Counted from the first letter of the stretch, positions 35,722 through 43,899 are shown. The stretch: 64,000 nt of DNA from Vibrio syngnathi (GCF_002119525.1 NZ_CP017916.1:2170001-2234000); one strand, 5' to 3'. Program-made: numbers and translations. The notes: a model not told the origin generated them from the letters alone.

Positions 35722-35996
35722 AATTGATAAACTTAACGATAATACTTCGTACTTTAACTATGGAAGTAGTAACCGCTTAGGTGGCGCGAATGCGAACGTA
35801 TACAAGCTTGAAAGATATCGAGATGAGTATGTTTGGGGCCATAAGTAAGTGACCACTGTTAACCTCTTTTCTAATTTAGGAGGCTTCATTTATTACTAAC
35901 CAGTAAAGATGAACGCTTGTTTACTTATAAAAAACAAAGTCATCGCACAAATATGAGTCTTTGTGCAGCCTTTTATTGATCAAGATTGAGAACAAA
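35722..35996 (+). other. Long iutA leader region with small upstream ORFs
   Basis: Between the Fur box and iutA lie 275 bases. A 20-codon ORF (35790-35852, starting MRTYTSLKDIEM) has AGGTGG five bases before its ATG, and a 15-codon ORF follows at 35909-35956. Another frame reads as 40-odd codons without a start (ending RDEYVWGHK), which could be a gene relic. If transcription starts at the Fur/IutR sites, these are leader peptides; this is inference. Confidence 0.4.
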
Positions 35997-38150
35997 ATGA
36001 AAACCGAAAAAGGAAGTTTCAAGCTTTCCACCGTTGCGCTAGCGATTGTCGCAGCAAGCACAGTGTTTACAGCCCAAGCACAAGAATACACAACCGAAGA
36101 AAACATGGTGGTTGTCTCTAGCCGAACGCCTAAAGCGATCAGCGATATCCCGGGAACAGTTTGGTACATCGACACCGATAAAATCGAACAGGAATACCGT
36201 GGTGGTAAATCATTAGGTGAAATTCTATCGGCGAGCATTCCCTCTTTAGATGTAAGCAGCGGCGCTCGTACTAACTATGGTCAGAATCTACGTGGCCGTA
36301 AGATGCTCGTTATGATTGATGGCGTATCACTACAATCCTCTCGCCAAATCAGCCGCCACTTAGATTCAATCGACCCATTTAACATTGATCGCATCGAAGT
36401 GTTATCGGGTGCAACGTCTATCTACGGTGCCGGTGCTTCTGGTGGTGTCATCAACATCATCACCAAAAAAGTACAAGGTGAAGAGTTAGAATTCGAATCT
36501 TATGTCGGGGGATCGTCGGGCTTTAATTCAGGTGAAGATTTCGATTACAAAGTCGGTCAATCTATCTCTGGCGGTAACGACAAAGTTCAAGCTCGCTCTT
36601 CTGTGGTTTACACCGAGACACAGGGTGTATTCGATGCAGATGGCGATATTGTGACTCCTGACATTTCACAAGGCTCACTGCAATTCAACAAGACGGTAGA
36701 TTTCCTGACAACTGTTGGCGTGAACCTGTCTGAGACAAAAAAGCTCAACTTCCTTGCTCAATATTACGATAGCCAGCAGAACTCTCCTTACGGCCTATAC
36801 ATCACCGGGCGCGATTTTGTTGACGTACGCAAAGGCTTTTACTCCGATCGCGAACACGGAACTGAGCGCATCATGCTTAGCGCCTCTTACGTCGATGATC
36901 AATTCCTTGGGCATCAGTTAATTGCTGAAGCTTCGTACCGTAAAGAAGACCAAACTTACACGCCTTATTTCCAATCTTCTGGTCAACAAATTACCGATGT
37001 TATTTCATTAAAAACCACACTGGCTAAGAGCTTCAATAAGTTCAATGTTGTTTATGGAATCGACGCGTATCAAGATCAACTTGAAAGTAATCAAGCGCTT
37101 TACGATCCTACCATTGCGAATAATTCAGGTAATTTAATCAACAAAACCTACGCACAAGTCGGTCGTTATGCTGGAGTTAAAGTCAGCTCTATCGCGGGCT
37201 TTGTACAATCTGATTATGCAATCACCGAAGATTGGACGGTGGAAGGTGGATTCCGCTACCAATACATCTCTAACAAGATTGATGATTTTGTCGGCTACAG
37301 CCAACAGAAGAAAATTGCTGCAGGTAAAGGGAAAACAGCAGACGCAGTACCCGGTGGTGAAACCGATTACGGTGTTGGCTTATTTAACCTAGGTACGATC
37401 TACCACCTTAATAACGAGTCTCAAGTTTGGGCAAACTTCTCGCAGGGTTTCGACCTTGCAGACCCAGCGAAATACTACGGACAAGGTAGCTACAAGCTCG
37501 TTGGCGATCACTGGAAACTCAACGACAGCATCAACGTTAATGACTCAAAAATGTCTGGCATTAAAACCAACAGTTTTGAGTTAGGTTACCGCCTTGATAC
37601 TGGTGAGCTAAGCCTGCAAACCGCGGCTTACTACTCACAATCTGACAAATCAGTGAAGTACAACAAAAAGACATTGCTGATTGAAAACATCAATGACAAA
37701 AAGCGAGTGTACGGACTAGAGGCGATGGCTTCTTACTGGGTACATGACAATATTCAACTGGGCGCTTCTGGTCACTACGTCACCTCTGAAGTGAAGGGTA
37801 ATGACGGTTGGAAAGATGTATCTGCAGGAAGTGCAAGTACTTCTAAAGCAAGTGCTTGGGCAGGTTGGTATGACACAGACCTATCTGTAAAAGTACAAAG
37901 CCAAACTATGTTTGATTACGAAGACGACAAAAACAAACTTGATGGCTACACCGTGTTTGATCTAGTAAGCACCTACCAGCTTCCTGTCGGTAGCCTAGGT
38001 TTCGGCATTCAAAACTTACTGAACAAAGACTACACCACAGTTTGGGGTCAACGTGCTCAAATCCTTTACTCGTCTCATTACGACTCAGCGGCGTATGACT
38101 ACAAAGGCCGCGGCCGTACTTACACTTTGAATTACCAAGTTAAGTACTAA
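35997..38150 (+). CDS. iutA: TonB-dependent ferric-aerobactin receptor IutA
   Basis: The 717-residue receptor has a signal peptide (cleaved after A28), a TonB-box region (ENMVVVSS), a plug domain and a 22-strand barrel ending in an aromatic-rich strand (YTLNYQVKY). It is plainly homologous to E. coli IutA throughout: VSSGARTNYGQNLRGR, RHLDSIDPFNIDRIEVL, YGAGASGGVINI, FVGYSQQKKIAAGKG, DYTTVWGQRAQ. It carries ferric aerobactin across the outer membrane with TonB energy. The ATG at 35997 gives a proper signal peptide; the frame extends 12 codons further upstream without a good start. No aerobactin synthesis genes are nearby. Confidence 0.95.
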   Translation: MKTEKGSFKLSTVALAIVAASTVFTAQAQEYTTEENMVVVSSRTPKAISDIPGTVWYIDTDKIEQEYRGGKSLGEILSASIPSLDVSSGARTNYGQNLRGRKMLVMIDGVSLQSSRQISRHLDSIDPFNIDRIEVLSGATSIYGAGASGGVINIITKKVQGEELEFESYVGGSSGFNSGEDFDYKVGQSISGGNDKVQARSSVVYTETQGVFDADGDIVTPDISQGSLQFNKTVDFLTTVGVNLSETKKLNFLAQYYDSQQNSPYGLYITGRDFVDVRKGFYSDREHGTERIMLSASYVDDQFLGHQLIAEASYRKEDQTYTPYFQSSGQQITDVISLKTTLAKSFNKFNVVYGIDAYQDQLESNQALYDPTIANNSGNLINKTYAQVGRYAGVKVSSIAGFVQSDYAITEDWTVEGGFRYQYISNKIDDFVGYSQQKKIAAGKGKTADAVPGGETDYGVGLFNLGTIYHLNNESQVWANFSQGFDLADPAKYYGQGSYKLVGDHWKLNDSINVNDSKMSGIKTNSFELGYRLDTGELSLQTAAYYSQSDKSVKYNKKTLLIENINDKKRVYGLEAMASYWVHDNIQLGASGHYVTSEVKGNDGWKDVSAGSASTSKASAWAGWYDTDLSVKVQSQTMFDYEDDKNKLDGYTVFDLVSTYQLPVGSLGFGIQNLLNKDYTTVWGQRAQILYSSHYDSAAYDYKGRGRTYTLNYQVKY

Positions 38151-38212
38151 TTAATCGGTCTACATAAACTGATTTAATTACCCACTCAAACGAATGGGAT
38201 GCTTAAGCAAAA

Positions 38213-38243
38213 AAAAGGGTTGGCAAATATGCCAACCCTTTTT
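38213..38243 (+). terminator. Rho-independent terminator of iutA
   Basis: The perfect 13-bp stem AAAAGGGTTGGCA / TGCCAACCCTTTT with an AATA loop ends in T residues. Confidence 0.92.
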
Positions 38244-38317
38244 ATTGAAGTGTCTATTGCGAACTCCCCTATGTTCAATTTTACGTATATTTAAGCCGTC
38301 TTTTTTCAAAAAGATGC

Positions 38318-38437
38318 TTATTTATCATCAAGTGCAAAGTAGATCTTCGACACAATCCCTTCAGCAATCAGAATCGTAAATACCATCACGATTTTTGAAC
38401 CCACCAAGATGATGTAAGTCGTGATTGCTCGGTACAC
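38318..38437 (-). CDS. Possible small membrane protein (39 aa, GTG start)
   Basis: The minus strand reads VYRAITTYIILVGSKIVMVF, then a second hydrophobic stretch, and ends IYFALDDK and TAA. Hydrophobicity with flanking charged residues suggests a one-helix membrane protein. The GTG start is preceded by AAAGG at 13 bases, which is weak. The frame is the same as that of the CAP lipoprotein gene just upstream and is open from that gene's stop codon, so it could also be a C-terminal remnant after a stop mutation. Not recognised. Confidence 0.4.
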   Translation of the reverse strand: MYRAITTYIILVGSKIVMVFTILIAEGIVSKIYFALDDK

Positions 38438-38461
38438 CTTAGGGGGTAACCTTTGAGCGAG

Positions 38462-39838
38462 TTAGTTGAAATCTTGCGTCCAATACGACATCTTCGATGC
38501 GTCTGACTTGCTGGCTTTATATCCAATACCCATCTTTGTGTGACGGCTGTTCATTACGTTTTGGCAGTGACCTTCGTGGCCAGCCCAGCTATTGAGACCG
38601 GCATTATTCACTTTGCCATCACTTCTCGGACTGGTGTAACCAAAGATAGGGATCACAACCGACTTCGATGAAAGCACAAACGCATTCTGACCTGAACTGT
38701 TTACAACGAAGTGACCTTGGGCATCTCTCCGATGTTGCTCATCTGAGTTCAACTGAGCATTGTTAGCCGTGGTGTTGTCCCAAGCGATAGGCGCAACTGG
38801 CGGGTAATTGCCACTCGCAAACGAAGAGCCAAATGCATCACAATAGCGCTGTGTCGACCTCGCGCAGTTTGTCGAAATAACAGATTGATACTTAATAGTG
38901 TTCTGGCTTAGATCTTCTGGAATATTCACAATTCGGCACCATTTTTCATCGGCAACGCCTTGACCGGGCATCCCCCAAATCGCACCATTCAGCAGTTGAT
39001 TTATATCTAATGATGAGAAATCGATAAGAGTGTCGCTATTGAGCTGGCCGAGCTCCAAATCGATCTTTCCAGATGAAGGGTTCAACTCAAAGATCGAGGC
39101 CCCTACCTCCTTTGCTGCTGCATTAATTTTGTCTCGCTGCAATAATTCCCAAGAATCACCAAAACGCTCTTTTGACTGCTGTCCATAAGCTTGAGCGATA
39201 AAATCATAAGTGGGCAAATTAGACTCCACTCCGCTCCCATCTTTGGAAATGACACTGCCAACATTTTTAAATTCCAAAGCACTGTCGAACACCGCATCGT
39301 TAAATACATACGATCCCAAGAGCTCACTTGAGCAAGAGTTGCTTTGCATATCGTATCGATACTCAGAAATTGTACCGTCTACGATTAACTGATGATTCTT
39401 CCTTTGCGCACTTAACCCTGCAGTTTCGTAACAGTGCCAATCGTTAACAAAGTTGCTGCCATTATCGATAACGATTGTTGGTACAGCGATAGTCACATCA
39501 ACCTTCTGAGTATCTCCACCTTTGAATGCAGGCAGTTCGTTTTTAACAGTAATCGATGAATAATTTCTGATTGGATCCGTTTTTTCGATAAAGCCTTCGA
39601 TAGCAAAAATCATATTGTTGCTAAGAGCTTTAATGTCAGGCTGCTGAGACGTTACTGTCGACGGAGAATCGGTGTTGCCTGTAGTACTAGGATTGTTTGG
39701 GGAACTTGGGTTGTTTGAAGTTCCTGGGGGAGTAGCGTTATCAGAAGTAGAGGTGCTTCCCCTAGATGAACTTTCTCCTCCACAACCGGAGATAATCAAT
39801 GCCAGAAGTGCCACCGCTGAGATATTAAGTTTGTTCAT
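38462..39838 (-). CDS. CAP-domain (SCP-like) lipoprotein
   Basis: The 458-residue protein has a lipoprotein signal (IISGC, C19), a low-complexity Ser/Thr/Asn/Pro linker (about 20-65), a middle region without a recognised family (about 70-290) and a C-terminal CAP domain. The CAP signs are the late GHEGHCQNVMNSRHTKMGIGY and the terminal SYWTQDF, typical of bacterial SCP proteins. Extra cysteines (NCARSTQRYC, DEKWC) probably form disulfides. CAP proteins act in the envelope or outside the cell; the role here is unknown. A large surface lipoprotein with variable middle suggests an accessory gene. Confidence 0.82.
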   Translation of the reverse strand: MNKLNISAVALLALIISGCGGESSSRGSTSTSDNATPPGTSNNPSSPNNPSTTGNTDSPSTVTSQQPDIKALSNNMIFAIEGFIEKTDPIRNYSSITVKNELPAFKGGDTQKVDVTIAVPTIVIDNGSNFVNDWHCYETAGLSAQRKNHQLIVDGTISEYRYDMQSNSCSSELLGSYVFNDAVFDSALEFKNVGSVISKDGSGVESNLPTYDFIAQAYGQQSKERFGDSWELLQRDKINAAAKEVGASIFELNPSSGKIDLELGQLNSDTLIDFSSLDINQLLNGAIWGMPGQGVADEKWCRIVNIPEDLSQNTIKYQSVISTNCARSTQRYCDAFGSSFASGNYPPVAPIAWDNTTANNAQLNSDEQHRRDAQGHFVVNSSGQNAFVLSSKSVVIPIFGYTSPRSDGKVNNAGLNSWAGHEGHCQNVMNSRHTKMGIGYKASKSDASKMSYWTQDFN

Positions 39839-40036
39839 GAGTTAATCCTTAACCATATATTTTTCTTGGTATTAGGATGTTGCCTCATAGAACGAACTTA
39901 AATTTCAGACCAATGTCAGAGCCCCCAAATACTGACACTAAGTTTACAATTTATAAGATATTGTCAATTCGAAGTTTATTTTATAAGCCAATGGACTCAT
40001 TCAGCGACACACACTCATTTCCAAAAAGTGCAGACT

Positions 40037-40228
40037 ATGAAAAATATAATCACTAATGCGAACGTATTTAACGGTGTTGATAACAACTTTATCGAGAATG
40101 TATCAATCCTCATCGAAGATAACTTGATCACTGAGATTGGAGAGATTGACCCAACGATTGCCGATGAAACGATTGATGCTCAAGGCGGATTCTGTAACCC
40201 TAATCAGCAGTGCTTCATCTCTGAGTAA
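40037..40228 (+). pseudogene. Truncated amidohydrolase N-terminus
   Basis: The frame starts MKNIITNANVFNGVDNNFIE and continues with VSILIEDNLITEIGEI and DETIDAQGGF, exactly the beta-sandwich start of an imidazolonepropionase-like amidohydrolase, which should go on with a V-x-PGLID-H-H motif. Instead it changes after GGFCNP and ends at residue 63. The metal-binding barrel is missing, so this is a remnant of a gene whose 3' part was deleted, probably when the lipase gene arrived next to it. Confidence 0.75.
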
Positions 40229-40288
40229 GGCTAAACACGGTGATATGCTATTATTAACACAAGCTTTTGATTTATGGATGAAATTGGA

Positions 40289-41590
40289 ATGAGACAATTC
40301 ATTACTGGACGACTATTTTCCGTACTGTTATTCAGTTCAGTCCTGTCGGGGTGTGGTAATTTTAGAAATCTATCTAACGAGATAGACGCAATTGATGCCT
40401 ATACCAACCAGTACCAACTCATTTTGAGCGAACCAGCATCAGGCTCAGCCGTCGTTATTCAACAGATTAAAGATATCAATAAAAGTGAAGTTGATGGCTA
40501 CGACGGCATAATAGATAGCGATAGCATTCAATTGCAGCTATCTCGAAAAATACACTACTTACTTATCTTTGATGATAAAAACCAAGATTTAACACTGCAA
40601 GCTGACGAACCATTCAGTGTCGTTAACCTACATGATCATCAAGACAATTCCACAGTAAAAGTTGCACTCGCCATTGACGAAAATAAAGCGCCTAGAGCCT
40701 TTGTTAATCGCTCCTTGTCCTCTTTACTGAAAGTAGAATTGGACCTTGTCGATATAGGCACCGTTGTGAGTTTAACGGATCCGCCCTTTAAGCGAAAAAA
40801 CGCTAAGCTCGGCATGTGGCAGCCGGTAACATTCTTTTTTGAAGGCAATGCTGGGCTCTACTTTTTGTCGGAATACGATCCAACTAAAATCCCGATATTA
40901 TTTGTACATGGTATCAACGCAACCGCTTTAGATTTTGCTCCATTAATCGAAAAGGTCGATCAATCTAAATACCAAATATGGGTGTTCAACTACCCTTCTG
41001 GCTTATCTCTGGTTTTAAGTTCAAAAGGCTTGAATAACCTGCTGCATACCATAGTGACGGAATATAAGATCCAACAATTACACGTGGTGGCACACAGCAT
41101 GGGTGGGCTGATCGTGACAAACAGTGTTCGTCAGTGCCAAATCGGACAGCTGTGCAATTTTGTCAGTAGTGTCACAACCGTATCTTCCCCGTTCGGCGGC
41201 GTTGAGTCCGCCAAACAAGGAGTTGAATACTCCCCTATCGTGATGCCAGCCTGGGTAGATTTAAATCCAGACGGAAAATTTATCTCCGAGTTATTTGGTA
41301 GTAAGAATAAAAACCATACCCCGCACTTTTTAGCGTTTGGATACAATTCGGGGGAGTTATTTAATACCAACAGTAATGATGGCGTAATTGACCTATCAAG
41401 CCAGCTTTCGCGCCCAGCTCAATTAAACGCCGACCAAATTTTTGGGTACGACGAAAATCACTTAAGTATCTTAGACAACGATGACTTGTTTGAAGATCTT
41501 TCTGAATTTTGGTTGAGGACTGAACAAGAATCGCGTTCATTACTTCATGTGGGGAGACCCAAGCGAGCAGGTTTAAGACATATCGGTTAA
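40289..41590 (+). CDS. Alpha/beta-hydrolase (lipase-like) lipoprotein
   Basis: The 433-residue protein has a lipoprotein signal (VLSGC, C22). After a beta-rich N-terminal part (about 30-190), the hydrolase domain shows ILFVHGINAT (oxyanion loop), the nucleophile elbow VAHSMGG, a likely acid in NSNDGVID and the catalytic His in DENHLSIL. It is probably an esterase or lipase held on the outer membrane. An ATG five codons upstream (40274) is an alternative start. It stands between a pseudogene remnant and a repeat block. The C-terminus ends RPKRAGLRHIG, unusually basic. Confidence 0.82.
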   Translation: MRQFITGRLFSVLLFSSVLSGCGNFRNLSNEIDAIDAYTNQYQLILSEPASGSAVVIQQIKDINKSEVDGYDGIIDSDSIQLQLSRKIHYLLIFDDKNQDLTLQADEPFSVVNLHDHQDNSTVKVALAIDENKAPRAFVNRSLSSLLKVELDLVDIGTVVSLTDPPFKRKNAKLGMWQPVTFFFEGNAGLYFLSEYDPTKIPILFVHGINATALDFAPLIEKVDQSKYQIWVFNYPSGLSLVLSSKGLNNLLHTIVTEYKIQQLHVVAHSMGGLIVTNSVRQCQIGQLCNFVSSVTTVSSPFGGVESAKQGVEYSPIVMPAWVDLNPDGKFISELFGSKNKNHTPHFLAFGYNSGELFNTNSNDGVIDLSSQLSRPAQLNADQIFGYDENHLSILDNDDLFEDLSEFWLRTEQESRSLLHVGRPKRAGLRHIG

Positions 41591-41592
41591 AG

Positions 41593-41622
41593 AAAATGGA
41601 ACGCTCAGGCGTTCCATTTTTG
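41593..41622 (+). terminator. Rho-independent terminator of the lipase gene
   Basis: The perfect 12-bp stem AAAATGGAACGC / GCGTTCCATTTT with a TCAG loop begins three bases after the stop codon. Confidence 0.9.
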
Positions 41623-41690
41623 TTTGTGTGGAGTCTAATACTTGTCGAAGTTGAGAGCATTGATATCGCGTGCGTTCGGTCTAATTTAGA

Positions 41691-41880
41691 ACATCCTCCC
41701 CCTCTAACTCCCCCTCAAATTAAGTTCATCAATCCCTTTAGATCTGCGACCGAGGGGGAGAACCTTCTTTGGCCCTGAATTTACAGCTGCACATGTCACG
41801 ATCGGTATTCAGTTCCTCCCCTTTCCACGAATTACAATGGTTCTAAGATGCAAACTAAGGGGAGGCTAGGAGGGGATTTA
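41691..41880. repeat. Intergenic block with two GC-rich inverted repeats
   Basis: CTCCCCCTC (41708-41716) is complementary to GAGGGGGAG (41752-41760), and CCTCCCCTT (41815-41823) to AAGGGGAGG (41857-41865). Polypyrimidine and polypurine runs flank both. There is no coding content in 41622-42012. It resembles the dispersed C-rich/G-rich intergenic repeats found in many gammaproteobacterial genomes. Confidence 0.6.
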
Positions 41881-42036
41881 ATAATGAGATAACACGGGTT
41901 TGCACCTGAAAAATCGGATTTACACCGCATTATATTCTTATTTTTCAGTTGGTTAAGCCATGGGTTTGGGATGCGCTGAAAGTATAAATTCGTGCCTGCA
42001 CGATATTAAAATGTTAGCTGTAAATAGGAGTTAATA

Positions 42037-42603
42037 TTGAGTAATAATAAGGAATCGCATCCAATCCGTAATGGTGTAATTACGTCAGTAGTTGGCGGAA
42101 TCATTCTATCTTTTTGGTCTCCGTTTAGAGATCTCTTGGTCAAGGCTGCACTATGGTGCTGGGGACTGCTGACTTCTATTTGGGTATGGTTTTCATCTAC
42201 ACACGAAACCTACGGATGGATATTCGCACTATTAATTGCGCTGTCATTTCCAACGTTAATTAAGTTGGCTTCCTTAATGGCAAGAAAAAAAGAACCAGGA
42301 GTGGAAGAACTATATAAGTCAGATTATCTATTCGGGGCTGATTGGGATTGGTACTACTTAAATGGTGAAATTAAAAATCTATGGTGTTTGTGTCCGTCCT
42401 GTAAGAATGAACTTGTATTTTCTGAATTCGTACCAAACAGGTATGACTATAGACATGACGGTTTAGAGCCAAAAACAGATTTCTTGTGTGAACGCTGTGA
42501 TACGACAAGGTGTTCGTTGAAAGGAAATAAGAGATATGCTCTTGGCACTGTCGAAAGAGAAATTCGTAGAAAAATTAGAAGTAACGAGTGGCAAAACAGC
42601 TAA
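42037..42603 (+). CDS. Cassette protein: two membrane helices plus a zinc-ribbon-like domain
   Basis: The 188-residue protein starts at TTG with AGGAG seven bases upstream. Residues about 12-32 and 58-78 are membrane helices. A cytoplasmic domain has CPSC (about 118-121) and CERC (about 150-153), spaced as a zinc ribbon, and a basic tail (EREIRRKIRSNEW). I do not recognise a named family. Its stop codon lies within the attC core, as in many cassettes. Membrane-anchored small proteins in Vibrio cassettes include phage-defence factors, but nothing here proves that role. Confidence 0.75.
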   Translation: MSNNKESHPIRNGVITSVVGGIILSFWSPFRDLLVKAALWCWGLLTSIWVWFSSTHETYGWIFALLIALSFPTLIKLASLMARKKEPGVEELYKSDYLFGADWDWYYLNGEIKNLWCLCPSCKNELVFSEFVPNRYDYRHDGLEPKTDFLCERCDTTRCSLKGNKRYALGTVEREIRRKIRSNEWQNS

Positions 42604-42715
42604 CAAAAGCTTCAAACCGACAAACAACGCGTGGCATTTTTAGTTTGCGGTGAGTTTCGTGTTTAGGGCGCAGTGCAGCGGCTTGCGTTGTCTGCGGTTT
42701 AAGCTAGCGTTATGT
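42598..42715 (+). repeat. Integron attC recombination site (VCR-like, 118 bp)
   Basis: R'' AGCTAAC is followed by AAAAGCTTCAAACCG and L'' ACAACGC. The other arm reads L' GCGTTGT, CGGTTTAAGCT and R' GCGTTATGT. The arms pair almost throughout, with the extrahelical mismatches typical of attC, around a central loop of variable sequence. Length and sequence match V. cholerae-type repeats. Confidence 0.9.
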
Positions 42716-42732
42716 CTCAAGGATGGAGAGCA

Positions 42733-43167
42733 ATGCAAGAATACAAAGTAAGCACAAACAATGAAGGCCTCGACTTTGAGTTTATCTATAAATTTATTTC
42801 ACGTAGTTATTGGGCTTCTGAGATTCCAAGAGAAACTTTGAAAAAGGCGATATCAAACTCTTTTTGTTTTGGTGTTTTTACTGACACTGGCGATCAAGTT
42901 GGCTTTGCTCGACTCATAACAGATAGAGCTACATTCGCTTACCTTGCGGATGTGTTTATTGACGATCGTCATAGAGGGAAAGGTCTGAGCAAGTTGTTAG
43001 TGCAAACGATAGTCGAACACGCTGATGTAAAAGGACTCCGTAGGATGGTTTTGGCTACTAGGGATGCTCACGGGCTCTATGCTCAATTCGGTTTTAGACC
43101 AGTAGAAAATCCAGAGATATTAATGCAAATCTGGCAACCGAATGTCTATCGTGACCAAGAGGCATAA
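42733..43167 (+). CDS. GNAT-family N-acetyltransferase (integron cassette gene)
   Basis: The 144-residue protein shows the GNAT core: FARLITDRATFAYLADVFID (beta 4), then the acetyl-CoA loop HRGKGLSKLLVQTIV and the C-terminal GLYAQFGFRPVENP. Acetyl-CoA-dependent transfer to a small amine is likely; the substrate is unknown. I chose the ATG at 42733 because GGATGGAG sits just before it. An ATG at 42712 lies inside the attC core and would add seven residues. This is a very common cassette gene type. Confidence 0.88.
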   Translation: MQEYKVSTNNEGLDFEFIYKFISRSYWASEIPRETLKKAISNSFCFGVFTDTGDQVGFARLITDRATFAYLADVFIDDRHRGKGLSKLLVQTIVEHADVKGLRRMVLATRDAHGLYAQFGFRPVENPEILMQIWQPNVYRDQEA

Positions 43168-43168
43168 C

Positions 43169-43535
43169 AAATAAGGATTAAGGTGTTGCGTTGCCAACAC
43201 AAAATCCCGAGTGTTGAACAAGCCTGAAGCCACTTTATTAAGTAAATTATTCGATGAGGGTCGAGGGGCATTGCGCCTTGAACTGGTCTATTAACGCATG
43301 ACACCAAGTTAGTGACTTTCCATACTTGTAGTTATTCATGAATTGCTAATTTAGCAAAACCACTAACACAGAAATGTCCAGAAACGTTTTTAAAATTGAT
43401 CAAACTCTATTGTCCTCCGACAACAATGGCTAGATATAGAGCGAGCATAAGGTCAGATAGAGTTTAAAAGTAGGTAGTGGCTAGGGGGGAATTGGTGATC
43501 TTAATTACACATCCCTGTGTAACGTATTCTGAATA
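43169..43535. other. Degraded attC-like remnant and gene-poor sequence
   Basis: After GCATAACAAA a hairpin, GTGTTG-CGTTGC-CAACAC (about 43183-43201), stands where an attC arm would be, but the complementary arm is absent. The rest contains direct repeat A (43309-43350) and no open frame of note. Confidence 0.4.
43309..43350. repeat. 42-bp direct repeat, copy A
   Basis: It begins TTAGTGACTTTCCATACTT (19 bases identical to copy B) and is 36/42 identical overall to 43858-43899. The two copies flank the small gene at 43536-43739. Confidence 0.85.
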
Positions 43536-43739
43536 TCAGCTGGCTTTAAAGCGCTTCATAAATTGACTAAAGCGTGGAATCAGGTTTTGCACAGTCGGCG
43601 CATCGGGAATCTCATTTACAAAAATCATAAAGCGCTGTGCTTTACTTTTATCACCTTGAGCAGTCCCTGCTAGTATTGCTTGAGCCAAAATTACATGCTC
43701 AGCGGTAACGTCCTTATTCGAAAATTCGTGAATCAACAT
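43536..43739 (-). CDS. Hypothetical protein (67 aa) between direct repeats
   Basis: The chosen ATG at 43739 has AGGA eight bases upstream and yields 67 residues (MLIHEFSNKDVTAEHVILA at the start, FSQFMKRFKAS at the end). The frame remains open for a further 27 codons upstream without a better start. It appears helical and soluble. I recognise no family. The flanking 42-bp direct repeats suggest that the gene and about 550 bp around it moved or were duplicated as a unit. Confidence 0.55.
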   Translation of the reverse strand: MLIHEFSNKDVTAEHVILAQAILAGTAQGDKSKAQRFMIFVNEIPDAPTVQNLIPRFSQFMKRFKAS

Positions 43740-43857
43740 AGAAAATCCTAATAAGTATAAATACGGATGTAATAATACAATATATTGATGTTTATATCGA
43801 TAGCTCATGGCATTCATCAATGTCAGATTGGTGTGAAAATAATACTGGACAGTGAGC

Positions 43858-43899
43858 TTAGTGACTTTCCATACTTATGCTAATTCGTGATTTGCTAAT
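43858..43899. repeat. 42-bp direct repeat, copy B
   Basis: It is the second copy of the repeat at 43309-43350; six substitutions lie in its right half. Confidence 0.85.

Larger units (their letters stand above)
42013..43168 (+). mobile_element. Two integron gene cassettes outside an integron platform
   Basis: Cassette 1 begins at GTTAGCT (42013-42019), whose exact complement AGCTAAC (42598-42604) opens the attC at its other end. Cassette 2 begins at GTTATGT (42709-42715), and GCATAAC (43162-43168), complementary at six of seven positions, follows its gene. These core-site pairs are what a circular cassette would carry. No integrase gene is seen. The attC after cassette 2 appears degraded. 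Confidence 0.82.

Noticed and set aside
43183..43201. Second complete attC after the acetyltransferase cassette
   Set aside because: Only the R'' core and a short hairpin are present; the complementary right arm is missing, so it is described as a remnant.
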